Shown here in pieces: positions 7,617-16,260 of a stretch of 64,000 bases of DNA. Source of the DNA: an uncultured Lachnospiraceae bacterium (lineage in GTDB: Bacteria; Bacillota; Clostridia; Lachnospirales; Lachnospiraceae). Where the stretch lies: the NCBI GenBank assembly GCA_910577115.1, contig CAJTMC010000006.1:44681-108680 (forward strand), read 5' to 3'. A model generated the notes under the pieces. The model did not search any database and was not told the origin of the DNA. It saw only the letters and a list, made by a program, of their open reading frames with translations. Numbering within the stretch: position 1 is the stretch's first letter; each line of letters starts with the position of its first letter. The position numbers were made by a program, and so were the translations under genes.

Positions 7617-8954
7617 TCAACTTTCATTGGAAAGTGATGTGCCGCTATTTGTATCGTTGCTTTCCTCTGTTTCGGTTTCCGGTTCGCTTTCCTCTTCCAC
7701 AGTCGGCGGCAGAAGAATCACAACGGTTTCAATACGGTTATTGTCGACCTTTGTCGCGGTAAGCGAGATGCCGTCCTCGGTGATTACCTCCTCACCCTCC
7801 GTAGGGAAGCGGTCTAAAAGCTCTATCATAATACCGCCGATGGAGTCGTAATCTTCCGATTCGAATGTGGTGTTCAGGGCGTCGTTGATGTCGCTTAGCT
7901 TCATGCTGCCGCCCACTTCGTATTTGGAATCATCCAGCTGCTTTAAAAGCTCGGCTTCGTCTTCGTCATACTCGTCGCGGATTTCGCCGACGATTTCCTC
8001 AAGCAAATCCTCAATGGTAATCATGCCTACAGTTGCGCCGTACTCATTCAGGACAAGTGCGACATTGCAGGTGATGCGGCGCATCTCAAGCAGCAAATCA
8101 GCGGTTGCTTTATATTCATACGTATAATATCCCTCACGCATGATATCGCGTATTTGAAAGGAGTTTTTATCCTTTACCAAAAGGAAATCTTTTACGTTTA
8201 CAAAACCGATAATATTATCAATTTCATCTTCATATACAGGAATACGGGTGTACATGGATTCGCTGAAAATTCCGAGAAGCTCGTCATAGGAAGCGCTGAC
8301 ATCAACCGTAGTCATACTGATACGCGGAATCATGATATCCTTTGCTACGGAATCGCCGAATTCAAATACGTTGTAAATGAGCTTTTTCTCTTCCTGCTCA
8401 ATAACCCCGTCCTCGTGGCTTACGTCCACATATGTTTTCAGCTCTGTTTCTGTCATTGCGGAACGGCTTGACGGGTCAATATGCATTAAGCCAAGGAAAA
8501 AGCCGGAGATTTTGTCTACTATAAAAATCACGGGTGTGAGTATATTCATCAGAAAATAAATTACTTTTGCATAAGAAAGGGAAAGCTTTTCATTGTTGCA
8601 CATTGCCCATGTTTTGGGAACAATTTCACCAAATATGAGAACAAACAGCGTAAGTACGCCGGTACCGATACCGACAGCTGCATTTCCCCATATGCGAATG
8701 ACAAGTGCAGTCATTAGTGAAGATGCGCTGATGTTTACAATATTGTTTCCGATCAGTACGGCACTAATCAGCTTGCTTTTGTTATCCAGAATTTTTTGAA
8801 GTGTAAGCACCCGCCCTTTTGGGTTTTCCTCCACCATTGCACGAATTTTAACGGCGCTGATGGTTGTAAGGGCAGTTTCTGCCGACGAGAAAAATGCAGA
8901 CAGCACTAAAAGCACTGCGAGAACAGCCAGTTGTATGGAACCAGGGGTATCCAA
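7617..8954 (-). CDS. CNNM/CorC (hemolysin-like) membrane protein with CBS domains
   Basis: A 445-residue protein. The N-terminal ~190 residues are a DUF21/CNNM transmembrane domain (SAFFSSAETALT motif). A CBS pair follows (DIMIPRISMTTVDV, and LVLNEYGATVGMITIEDLLEEIVG), then a C-terminal CorC/HlyC domain (GGSMKLSDINDAL). An acidic Glu/Thr-rich tail ends the protein. The family is linked to Mg2+ or Co2+ transport. The chosen start is TTG 8954, because aaggag lies about 9 bases before it. An ATG 24 bases further upstream would place that Shine-Dalgarno sequence inside the coding region. Bounded downstream by a terminator. Confidence 0.88.
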   Translation of the reverse strand: MDTPGSIQLAVLAVLLVLSAFFSSAETALTTISAVKIRAMVEENPKGRVLTLQKILDNKSKLISAVLIGNNIVNISASSLMTALVIRIWGNAAVGIGTGVLTLFVLIFGEIVPKTWAMCNNEKLSLSYAKVIYFLMNILTPVIFIVDKISGFFLGLMHIDPSSRSAMTETELKTYVDVSHEDGVIEQEEKKLIYNVFEFGDSVAKDIMIPRISMTTVDVSASYDELLGIFSESMYTRIPVYEDEIDNIIGFVNVKDFLLVKDKNSFQIRDIMREGYYTYEYKATADLLLEMRRITCNVALVLNEYGATVGMITIEDLLEEIVGEIRDEYDEDEAELLKQLDDSKYEVGGSMKLSDINDALNTTFESEDYDSIGGIMIELLDRFPTEGEEVITEDGISLTATKVDNNRIETVVILLPPTVEEESEPETETEESNDTNSGTSLSNES

Positions 8955-9106
8955 AGTAAAATCACTCCTTTTTAACATTATGTGTTTGATACGGATATGC
9001 TTAAAATACTGATTTAAGCATATCAAAGTATACGTCAGCATAGATTATATCAGTGTTAGTTTAATAATGCAAGATGTATATAAAAACTTTTAAGGAGGGA
9101 TTGATT

Positions 9107-9478
9107 ATGAAAAGCGGATTTGCAACAGAGAGGCTGGTCGCACTGTTAAAATGCCTGCTGGCAGCGTATCTGATTACGGGAGTGATGCTTGTTGCTGTGG
9201 CAGGCTTATTGTACAAGTTTTCGCTTGGAGAAAATGTGGTAGACGTCGGCATCATTGTCGTGTACTGTATTTCGTCGCTGCTTGCAGGACTGTTTTTCTC
9301 AAAAGGGGCAATGAGCCGCAGGTTTCTTTGGGGAATGGCCGCGGGAGCAGTCTACTTTCTGATTATCTGTGCAGTGACATTTGCGGTAGAGCGGCAGGTT
9401 CACCTGATGAGCAGCTCATGCATTACAACACTTTTGATTTGCACAGGAAGCGGAATGCTTGGTGGGATGCTCGGTTGA
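9107..9478 (+). CDS. Small YrzE-like (TIGR04086 type) membrane protein
   Basis: 123 residues from ATG 9107, behind taaggaggg. Four hydrophobic segments alternate with short loops and the C-terminus is glycine-rich (GSGMLGGMLG). The pattern fits the small TIGR04086/YrzE membrane family found in spore-forming Firmicutes, whose function is unknown. It stands between a divergent CNNM gene and the GH25 gene. Confidence 0.7.
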   Translation: MKSGFATERLVALLKCLLAAYLITGVMLVAVAGLLYKFSLGENVVDVGIIVVYCISSLLAGLFFSKGAMSRRFLWGMAAGAVYFLIICAVTFAVERQVHLMSSSCITTLLICTGSGMLGGMLG

Positions 9479-9536
9479 CAAAATGAAAATTCCAAAATGA
9501 GGAATTTTGCAAAAAATGCTACACGATGTCGAAAAA

Positions 9537-9547
9537 TGTGATATACT
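9537..9547 (+). promoter_or_regulatory. Extended -10 promoter of the GH25 gene
   Basis: TGTGATATACT gives a TGnTATACT extended -10, 52 bases before the GH25 start. The same 11 bases occur before the SCIFF gene at 10668-10678. No good -35 is visible. Confidence 0.4.
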
Positions 9548-9599
9548 TTTACGGTGTAACGATAAATAACCACAAAAACCAAATGAGGAGAGAAGGAGA

Positions 9600-10622
9600 A
9601 TGAAACACATAAAAAACAGAATGAAGGCACTTATTATGTCAGTGCTCCTGCTTGCCATGTCAATCGCGCCGCAGGCGACAGCGCATGCAGCGCCAAATGA
9701 GGTGGCAGCAGCATCGCTTGGTATTGACGTATCACGTTATCAGGGACTGATTAACTGGGACATGGTAGCGGCGTCGGGAGTACAGTTTGCAATGGTGCGC
9801 GTAGGATACCGCACACAGGGGACGGGAGTTTTAAATGAGGACCCTTACGCACGTTACAATTTGCAGGAGGCAAACCGGGTCGGAATTAAGGTAGGCGCAT
9901 ATTTCTTTTCGACGGCAGTGAATGCACAGGAAGCAATGGAGGAGGCGCTGTTTACGGCAAACCTGCTTGATAAGTACAAAATTACGTTTCCGGTTGCTTA
10001 TGACTGCGAGGGATTTAAGAATGCGACAAGCCGTCAGTTTATTTTAGGTAAGGATATTCGTACAGCGCTTGCGGTCATCTTTCTGGATACCATAGCGGCG
10101 AGAGGCTATACGCCGATGTTTTACAGTTCCAAAAATGACATGGAAAACAGCTCGTACTGGGATATGAATATCTTAAATAAGTATAAGGTATGGGCGGCAT
10201 GGTATCCTTCGGAGCCGTTTCCGCTTACACCTGCCTGTACATATACAGGCGTACATGCGATGTGGCAGTATACACATCAGGCGGCGCTTCCCGGAATTGC
10301 AGGGACTGTGGATATGAATGTGGCATATTTTGGCTATGACGGCATTGCGGAGCCAAAAGACCCGTCGGGCGCTCCATATATCGACATGGCAGCAGCGGCG
10401 ATGGTGCAGTACACTGATGTAAACGAGGTTGTGACGCCGAATACGCCGGATCTGAATCTGAGAACGGTTCCAAGCACAGCAAGCCCTGATACGATTGTCG
10501 TGCCAATCAATCCGGGCGATATGATTCTGCGCACAGGTATCGGCAATAACGGCTGGTCAAGAGTGGTGCTCGGAGATCAGGTGTTGTATGCGTATACGGC
10601 ATATTTGGATAAAGTCATGTAA
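9600..10622 (+). CDS. Secreted GH25 lysozyme with C-terminal SH3-like domain
   Basis: 340 residues with a signal peptide (basic start, hydrophobic core, likely cleavage after AHA or QATA around residue 30). The GH25 muramidase domain begins with LGIDVSRYQGLINWDMV and contains FPVAYDCEG and the WAAWY and MWQYTHQA motifs, with catalytic acidic residues in the DVS and DCEG segments. The last ~65 residues (LNLRTVPS, WSRVVLG) look like a bacterial SH3 wall-binding domain. It would hydrolyse the N-acetylmuramyl glycosidic bond of peptidoglycan, in remodelling or cell separation. The ribosome-binding site gagaaggag is clear. No holin or phage genes are nearby, so a cellular role is favoured. Confidence 0.9.
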   Translation: MKHIKNRMKALIMSVLLLAMSIAPQATAHAAPNEVAAASLGIDVSRYQGLINWDMVAASGVQFAMVRVGYRTQGTGVLNEDPYARYNLQEANRVGIKVGAYFFSTAVNAQEAMEEALFTANLLDKYKITFPVAYDCEGFKNATSRQFILGKDIRTALAVIFLDTIAARGYTPMFYSSKNDMENSSYWDMNILNKYKVWAAWYPSEPFPLTPACTYTGVHAMWQYTHQAALPGIAGTVDMNVAYFGYDGIAEPKDPSGAPYIDMAAAAMVQYTDVNEVVTPNTPDLNLRTVPSTASPDTIVVPINPGDMILRTGIGNNGWSRVVLGDQVLYAYTAYLDKVM

Positions 10623-10667
10623 AATGATATAAAAAAATAAAAAACCCCCTTTTCTTGCAATAAATTC

Positions 10668-10678
10668 TGTGATATACT
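10668..10678 (+). promoter_or_regulatory. Extended -10 promoter of the SCIFF gene
   Basis: TGTGATATACT, identical to the element before the GH25 gene, lies 55 bases before the SCIFF start codon. It would start transcription near 10686, allowing a short leader. Confidence 0.45.
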
Positions 10679-10732
10679 ACATGGAGCTAATGCTAATTGC
10701 GAGGCGATAATTCGGATAAGGAGGCATATGGA

Positions 10733-10876
10733 ATGAAGCACATCAAGACATTAACAACCAGAGACTACAAAGAGTCAATGAAGAAAGGTGGATGTGGAGA
10801 ATGTCAGACATCTTGCCAGTCAGCTTGTAAAACATCCTGCACAGTTGGAAATCAGAGCTGCGAGAATACAAAATAG
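10733..10876 (+). CDS. SCIFF ranthipeptide precursor (six cysteines in forty-five residues)
   Basis: A 47-residue peptide from ATG 10733 behind aaggaggc. The leader begins MKHIKTLTTRDYKESMKKGG and the core has cysteines at positions 21, 24, 28, 32, 36 and 43, which is the SCIFF pattern. The family is a ribosomally made peptide whose cysteine thiols are joined in thioether bonds to other residues, notably Thr, by a dedicated radical SAM enzyme. Several Thr and Ser residues (26, 27, 34, 35, 37) sit between the cysteines. The maturase gene follows after 136 bases. SCIFF is close to universal in Clostridia, but its biological role is unknown. Gene identity is very secure. Confidence 0.95.
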   Translation: MKHIKTLTTRDYKESMKKGGCGECQTSCQSACKTSCTVGNQSCENTK

Positions 10877-10938
10877 CAGATGTTATTGAATTGGCATTTT
10901 ACAGATTTCACAGACTTCACAATAAAAGAAAACAGTTT

Positions 10939-10964
10939 AAGCAGCGATTTACCAGTCGCTGCTT
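10939..10964 (+). promoter_or_regulatory. Stem-loop between SCIFF gene and maturase
   Basis: AAGCAGCGA (10939-10947) pairs perfectly with TCGCTGCTT (10956-10964) around an 8-base loop, followed by atttcc. The weak U-tract suggests partial termination or a stabilising 3' end that lets peptide mRNA outnumber maturase mRNA. Confidence 0.55.
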
Positions 10965-11012
10965 ATTTCCGCGTAGCAATGAGAAAAAAATAGGAAAAGG
11001 AACGGATGAGAA

Positions 11013-12413
11013 TTGATACATCAATATAAAAATAACGGCTATAATATTGTGCTGGACGTCAACAGCGGAGCGGTACATGTTGTGGATGACATCGTTTATG
11101 ACGCGATTGCCTGCATGGTAGAAAACGGGCTTGAATCTGCGTCTCGTGAAAACGTTACGGAGATGCTGTGCGAAAAATTGTCAGCAGATGCAAAGGCCGG
11201 AGCTGAAGAAATACATGAAATTGTTGATGAAATTTGTACTTTAAGGGACGATGGAATGCTTTTTACGGAAGATCTTTATGAAAAGAGCATTGAGGTGTTC
11301 CAAAATCGGGAAACGGTGGTGAAAGCATTATGCCTTCATATTGCACACGACTGTAATTTAAAGTGTCAGTACTGCTTTGCGGAGGAGGGGGAATACCATG
11401 GAAGACGTGCCCTCATGAGCTTTGAAGTAGGAAAAAAGGCACTTGATTTTTTGGTGGCAAATTCCGGGCAGCGCGTCAACTTAGAGGTGGACTTTTTTGG
11501 AGGAGAGCCGCTGATGAACTGGCAGGTGGTCAAGGATTTGGTGGCATATGGCAGAAGTCTTGAAAAGCCTTACAATAAGAAGTTCCGCTTTACTTTAACG
11601 ACAAACGGCGTGCTTTTAAATGATGATGTGATAGCATTTGCAAATCAGGAAATGGCGAATATTGTGCTGAGCGTTGACGGAAGAAAGGAAGTCCATGACA
11701 GAATGCGTCCTATGGCAGGCGGTCAGGGAAGCTATGATTTGGTGATACCGAAGTTCAGGAAGGTTGCAGAGAGCAGGAATCAGACAAACTATTATGTCAG
11801 AGGGACATTCACGCATTTTAATAAGGACTTTGCGGCAGACGTCTGTCACTTGGCAGATTTGGGATTTAAGCAGATTTCCGTAGAGCCTGTGGTAGCGCCA
11901 AAGCAGGAGCCTTATGCGCTTGTGGAGGAGGATTTGGCGGAAGTGTTGGCAGAGTATGATAAGCTTGCCGCAGAAATGATAAAACGCCATAAAGAAGGAA
12001 AAGCTTTCAATTTCTTTCATTTTATGATAGATTTAAAGGGTGGCCCCTGCGTGTACAAGCGTCTGTCGGGCTGCGGTTCGGGTACAGAGTATTTGGCAGT
12101 AACGCCTTGGGGAGACTTTTATCCCTGTCACCAGTTCGTCGGGCAGGAGGAGTTCCTTATGGGAAATGTGGATGAAGGTATTACAAACACCGGTATCCGC
12201 GAGGAGTTTAAGACATGTAATGTGTATTCAAAGGAGAAGTGTAAGCGCTGTTTTGCAAAGTTTTATTGCAGCGGCGGCTGTGCGGCAAATTCTTACAACT
12301 TCCACAGAAGTATTCATGATGCTTATGATTTGGGGTGCGAGCTTCAGAGAAAAAGAGTTGAGTGTGCAATCATGTTGAAGGCGGCATTTGCCGAAGAAAA
12401 TCCAATGCATTAG
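11013..12413 (+). CDS. SCIFF maturase (radical SAM/SPASM thioether synthase)
   Basis: 466 residues. The N-terminus (MIHQYKNNGYNIVLDVNSG) is the peptide-recognition region typical of SCIFF maturases. The radical SAM cluster is C114-x3-C118-x2-C121 (CNLKCQYC). The GGEP-like FFGGEPLMNW follows. The C-terminal SPASM region is cysteine-rich (GCGSGTEY, YPCHQF, CKRCFAKFYCSGGC) and would bind auxiliary Fe-S clusters. It would form thioether cross-links in the SCIFF peptide using SAM. The start is TTG 11013, the only in-frame start that gives the family N-terminus; a nearby ATG at 11006 is out of frame. No peptidase or exporter is adjacent, but secDF follows 29 bases later. Confidence 0.95.
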   Translation: MIHQYKNNGYNIVLDVNSGAVHVVDDIVYDAIACMVENGLESASRENVTEMLCEKLSADAKAGAEEIHEIVDEICTLRDDGMLFTEDLYEKSIEVFQNRETVVKALCLHIAHDCNLKCQYCFAEEGEYHGRRALMSFEVGKKALDFLVANSGQRVNLEVDFFGGEPLMNWQVVKDLVAYGRSLEKPYNKKFRFTLTTNGVLLNDDVIAFANQEMANIVLSVDGRKEVHDRMRPMAGGQGSYDLVIPKFRKVAESRNQTNYYVRGTFTHFNKDFAADVCHLADLGFKQISVEPVVAPKQEPYALVEEDLAEVLAEYDKLAAEMIKRHKEGKAFNFFHFMIDLKGGPCVYKRLSGCGSGTEYLAVTPWGDFYPCHQFVGQEEFLMGNVDEGITNTGIREEFKTCNVYSKEKCKRCFAKFYCSGGCAANSYNFHRSIHDAYDLGCELQRKRVECAIMLKAAFAEENPMH

Positions 12414-12442
12414 ATACGTAAAAGAAAAGGAGTAATCAAGCA

Positions 12443-14686
12443 ATGAAAAAAAGTAAAGGTATTTTAACCTTAGTCCTGACGCTTGTGGTTATGGCAGCGC
12501 TGGGATATGTGGCGGTCTTTGGTATCGGTACGGAAAAAGCAGGCGCCGCGTCGGAGATTAAGCAGGGCCTTGACCTTGCGGGCGGCGTAAGCATTACATA
12601 TCAGGTTGTGGGGGAAGGAAAGCCCTCGGCAGAGGATATGGACGATACGGTTTATAAGCTGCAAAAGCGTGTTGAGACATACAGTACGGAGGCGCAGGTA
12701 TATCAGGAGGGCGATGACCGTATCAACATCGAAATTCCCGGTGTATCAGATGCAAACACGATTTTAGAAGATTTGGGAAGACCAGGCGCATTGTATTTTA
12801 TTTCACAGACAGATGCGGACGGCAACCAGAATTATTCTTATACAGGCTCCGGAGAGACAGGCTATTCGCTGAATAAGACAATTGATGAGCTGTCAGCGGA
12901 GGGCAGCATCGTGCTTGAGGGTACGGACGTGGAGTCCGCACAGGGCGGTACAGGCAGCGATTCTCTTGGAAACAGCCAGTTTGTGGTAGACCTGATCTTT
13001 ACAAGTGAGGGTACACAGAAGTTTGGTGAAGCGACGACGAAGGCGTATGCCAACGGCGAATCAATCGGTATTTACTATGATCAGGATTTTATCAGCGTAC
13101 CGAATGTTCAGGCGGCGCTTACGGACGGAAAGGCACAAATCACCGGTATGGGAAGTTTTGAAGATGCGGAGCGGCTTGCAAGCCAGATTCGTATCGGTGG
13201 ATTAAAGCTTGAGCTTGAGGAGCTTCGTTCCAACGTAGTAGGTGCGCAGCTTGGCGAGGAAGCAATTCATACAAGTTTGACGGCAGCGCTGATTGGTTTA
13301 ATTATTATTGCAATATTTATGATTATTGTTTACCGTATTCCGGGACTTTCTTCTGTGCTTGCTTTGATTATCTATACTATTTTGCTGGTTCTTTGCCTCA
13401 ATATGTTTGAGATTACATTGACACTTCCCGGTATTGCCGGTATTATCCTTTCCATTGGTATGGCAGTCGATGCAAATGTTATTATCTTTGCACGTATCAG
13501 AGAGGAAATTACGGCAGGAAAGACCGTCAGAAGCGCAATTGATGACGGATTTAAGAAGGCGCTTTCCGCGATTGTTGACGGAAACGTGACAACACTGATT
13601 GCGGCTTTGGTTCTTGCAATCAAGGGCTCCGGTACAGTGAAGGGATTTGCGTATACACTTGCGCTTGGTATCGTGATTTCCATGTTTACGGCGCTTGTGA
13701 TTACAAGATTGATTTTAAAGGCGTTCTTTGCAATAGGATTAAAGGATGTCAAACTGTATGGATTAAATAAAGAGAGAAAGACCGTTAACTTCCTTGCAAA
13801 GAAGAATCTGTTTTTCGCAATTTCCATTGCTGCGATTGTTGCGGGATTTGTCTTTATGGGTATTAATGGTGCATCTACAGGTAAGATATTGAACTATAGC
13901 CTTGACTTTGTCGGCGGTACATCAACAAATGTTACATTTAATGAAGATATGGACTTGGCACAGATTGATTCGACAGTAGTGCCGGTATTTGGCAATATCA
14001 CAGGTGACGGAGCCGTACAGGTACAGAAGGTTGCAGGTTCCAATGAGGTTATCTTTAAGACGAGGGAGCTGAATGTTGATGAGAGACAGCAGCTGGAGCA
14101 GGATTTGGTCGATAATTTTGGCGTAAATAAAGAGCTTATTACGGCAGAGACAATCAGTTCGACAATCAGTTCGGAAATGAAGGCTGATGCGATTGTGGCA
14201 GTGGTTATTGCGACAGTATGTATGTTGATTTATATTTGGTTCCGTTTCAAGGATATCCGCTTTGCGGCAAGCTCTGTTGCAGCGTTGATTCATGACGTGC
14301 TTGTTGTGCTTGCGTTCTACGCAATTGCGAAGGTATCTGTGGGCAGCACCTTTATCGCATGTATGCTTACGATTGTCGGTTATTCGATTAACGCAACGAT
14401 TGTTATTTTTGACCGTATCAGGGAAAACCTTGCGGGTATGCTCAAAAAGGACAGCCTTGACGAGCTTGTTAACAGAAGTATCAGTCAGACGCTTTCGAGA
14501 AGTATCTTTACTTCCCTGACTACGTTTGTCATGGTAGCGGCATTGTTTGTACTTGGCGTTACATCAATCAGGGAGTTTGCACTTCCGCTTATGGTGGGTA
14601 TTGTGTGCGGTACATATTCATCAGTCTGCATTACAGGCGCGCTTTGGTATGTACTCAGAACAAAGATTGCAAAGAAAAATGCTTAA
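12443..14686 (+). CDS. secDF: SecDF fusion protein translocase subunit
   Basis: 747 residues joining SecD and SecF in one chain, with about 12 membrane segments in two sets of six. Signatures are QGLDLAGGVSITYQV in SecD, the D1/D4 motif region GMAVDANVIIFARIREE, and the SecF counterparts SLDFVGGTSTNVTF and GYSINATIVIFDRIREN. SecDF uses the proton gradient to pull exported proteins from the SecYEG channel. The first periplasmic loop is short compared with E. coli SecD, usual in Firmicutes. The gene begins 29 bases after the SCIFF maturase and ends at a strong terminator, so the three genes may share transcripts. Confidence 0.93.
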   Translation: MKKSKGILTLVLTLVVMAALGYVAVFGIGTEKAGAASEIKQGLDLAGGVSITYQVVGEGKPSAEDMDDTVYKLQKRVETYSTEAQVYQEGDDRINIEIPGVSDANTILEDLGRPGALYFISQTDADGNQNYSYTGSGETGYSLNKTIDELSAEGSIVLEGTDVESAQGGTGSDSLGNSQFVVDLIFTSEGTQKFGEATTKAYANGESIGIYYDQDFISVPNVQAALTDGKAQITGMGSFEDAERLASQIRIGGLKLELEELRSNVVGAQLGEEAIHTSLTAALIGLIIIAIFMIIVYRIPGLSSVLALIIYTILLVLCLNMFEITLTLPGIAGIILSIGMAVDANVIIFARIREEITAGKTVRSAIDDGFKKALSAIVDGNVTTLIAALVLAIKGSGTVKGFAYTLALGIVISMFTALVITRLILKAFFAIGLKDVKLYGLNKERKTVNFLAKKNLFFAISIAAIVAGFVFMGINGASTGKILNYSLDFVGGTSTNVTFNEDMDLAQIDSTVVPVFGNITGDGAVQVQKVAGSNEVIFKTRELNVDERQQLEQDLVDNFGVNKELITAETISSTISSEMKADAIVAVVIATVCMLIYIWFRFKDIRFAASSVAALIHDVLVVLAFYAIAKVSVGSTFIACMLTIVGYSINATIVIFDRIRENLAGMLKKDSLDELVNRSISQTLSRSIFTSLTTFVMVAALFVLGVTSIREFALPLMVGIVCGTYSSVCITGALWYVLRTKIAKKNA

Positions 14687-14692
14687 ACTTAG

Positions 14693-14722
14693 AGCCGCGG
14701 CGATAGAAGCCGCGGCTTTTTT
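14693..14722 (+). terminator. Intrinsic terminator after secDF
   Basis: A GC-rich 9-bp stem (AGCCGCGGC with GCCGCGGCT, 14693-14701 and 14709-14717) with a 7-base loop is followed by TTTTTT. Confidence 0.9.
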
Positions 14723-14744
14723 CCAATATAGGGCTTGATAGGGA

Positions 14745-15455
14745 ATGAAGAAATTTATGAGAGAGCGGTTTGGAATTTCAGCTGCGGTGCTAAAGTGGCT
14801 TGCAGTGATTAGCATGGTGATTGATCATTTTGCGTGTGCGGTGTATCCATATATTCAGGGGCATAATGCAGAGGTTTATAAGGCGCTTCGGGGAATCGGG
14901 CGGATTGCGTTCCCAATTTACTGTTTTCTTTTGGTGGAAGGCTTTTTTTATACGAAAAACGTGTGGAAATATCTGAGAAATCTTGTGCTGTTTGCGGCGA
15001 TTTCCGAGATTCCGTTTAATATGGCAGTTTTTGGGCATGTTTTTTATCCCAAGGGGCAGAATGTGTACTGGTCTTTGGCGTTGGGAATTTGTGCAATGAT
15101 CTTATTAAAACGCTTTGAAGGTTTTGCAATGCGGCAGATTTTTTTGCAGGCGGCGGTAATTGTGCTGTTTCTGTTTTTGGGGGAGCATTTGGAGGTCGAT
15201 TACCATTGGAAGGGGATTGCATATATCATTTTGTTTTATTACCTGAGAAATCTGCGGTTTCGGCAGAGTGTTACGGCGATTGCGGGCGCGGCGGCGTTTG
15301 TCTTGTATGAGCGGGCGGCGGTGTTTGCATTTCTTCTGGTTTATCTGTATAATGGAAAGCGCGGGCGGCAGTTCAAATACCTGTTTTATGGGATTTATCC
15401 GCTGCATTTGCTGGTGTTTGGCCTGCTGCGGTTTTGGCTGAACGGAAATTTATGA
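14745..15455 (+). CDS. TraX-like integral membrane protein
   Basis: 236 residues with about seven hydrophobic spans. The N-terminal pattern LKWLAVISMVIDHFACAVYP and the following RGIGRIAFPIYCFLLVEGFF with LFAAISEIPFNMA are the signature of the TraX family, first known as the F-pilin acetylase and related to membrane acyltransferases. Chromosomal copies like this one are common in Clostridia, with no known substrate. It starts 22 bases after the secDF terminator and is followed 31 bases later by a thioesterase. No conjugation genes are present. Confidence 0.8.
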   Translation: MKKFMRERFGISAAVLKWLAVISMVIDHFACAVYPYIQGHNAEVYKALRGIGRIAFPIYCFLLVEGFFYTKNVWKYLRNLVLFAAISEIPFNMAVFGHVFYPKGQNVYWSLALGICAMILLKRFEGFAMRQIFLQAAVIVLFLFLGEHLEVDYHWKGIAYIILFYYLRNLRFRQSVTAIAGAAAFVLYERAAVFAFLLVYLYNGKRGRQFKYLFYGIYPLHLLVFGLLRFWLNGNL

Positions 15456-15486
15456 CGCAGACGATTGCGATGAAAGGATGTTAAAA

Positions 15487-16197
15487 ATGTATTCCTATGA
15501 GATGAATGCGGGTTATAGTGTGATGGATGAGTCGCTCCGAATGAAGGTAACGTCAATTCTTGACTGCTTTCAGGACGCGGCGATTTTTGAGGCGGAGAAC
15601 GGTGGCAGGATTAATACGCAATATTTGAAGGAAAAATGCCTTGTATGGCTTCTGAGTGCGTGGCAGATTGTGATCGACAGGCGGCCTGCGCTGAATGAGC
15701 GTATCACAATTACGACCTCGCCATATGATTTTAAGGGCTTTTTGGGATATCGGAATTTTACGATAGAAGCCGCGGATAAAACGGTTCTTGTAAAGGCGGC
15801 ATCGATATGGACGCTGCTTGATACGCAAAGGCTTGTGCCTGCGAAACCGACACAGGAGCTGTTGGACGGCTATGATTTATCCGAAAAGCTTGCGATGGAC
15901 TATGCGCCGCGGAAAATTGCGGTTTGTGGTGAGGGAGTGGAGCAGGAACCGTTTCCTGTGCGAAAGTATCAGATTGATTCTAACCGGCATGTTAACAACG
16001 TGGAGTACGTAAAAATGGCGTTGGAGTTTGTGGAGGAGCCGGACCGGATTTTGGAGCTTCGGGTTGAGTACAAAAAGGCGGCACATTATGGAGATTTGAT
16101 TGTGCCGGTTGTGTATGGCAGTGACGGAAAAATGCAGGTGCAGCTCAAGGATACAAAGGACGGGCTTTTCGCGGTGGTTGCGTTTAAGTTTAAATAA
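15487..16197 (+). CDS. Acyl-ACP thioesterase
   Basis: 236 residues. Two hot-dog folds are visible. The first covers YSVMDESLRMKVTSILDCFQDAA to VLVKAASIWTLLDTQR. The second begins VRKYQIDSNRHVNNVEYVKMAL, with the D-x-N-x-H-x-N-N catalytic motif of FatA/FatB-type enzymes. It would hydrolyse acyl-ACP to free fatty acid. ATG 15487 was chosen because aaagg lies 9 bases before it; ATG 15478, three codons upstream, overlaps that signal. It probably forms a unit with the TraX-like gene and possibly recJ, which begins 63 bases later. Confidence 0.88.
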   Translation: MYSYEMNAGYSVMDESLRMKVTSILDCFQDAAIFEAENGGRINTQYLKEKCLVWLLSAWQIVIDRRPALNERITITTSPYDFKGFLGYRNFTIEAADKTVLVKAASIWTLLDTQRLVPAKPTQELLDGYDLSEKLAMDYAPRKIAVCGEGVEQEPFPVRKYQIDSNRHVNNVEYVKMALEFVEEPDRILELRVEYKKAAHYGDLIVPVVYGSDGKMQVQLKDTKDGLFAVVAFKFK

Positions 16198-16260
16198 GAT
16201 AACAAAAGTTATTTTATTTGGCATGAGTCTGCTGATTCTAAAATACGGAGGGTTCGTTAC

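Noticed and set aside
9600..10622. GH25 lysozyme as a prophage endolysin
   Set aside because: It has its own signal peptide and no holin, portal or tail genes nearby; a cellular hydrolase is more likely.
14745..15455. TraX-like gene as evidence of a conjugative element
   Set aside because: TraX homologues are common chromosomal genes in Clostridia and no transfer genes are present here.
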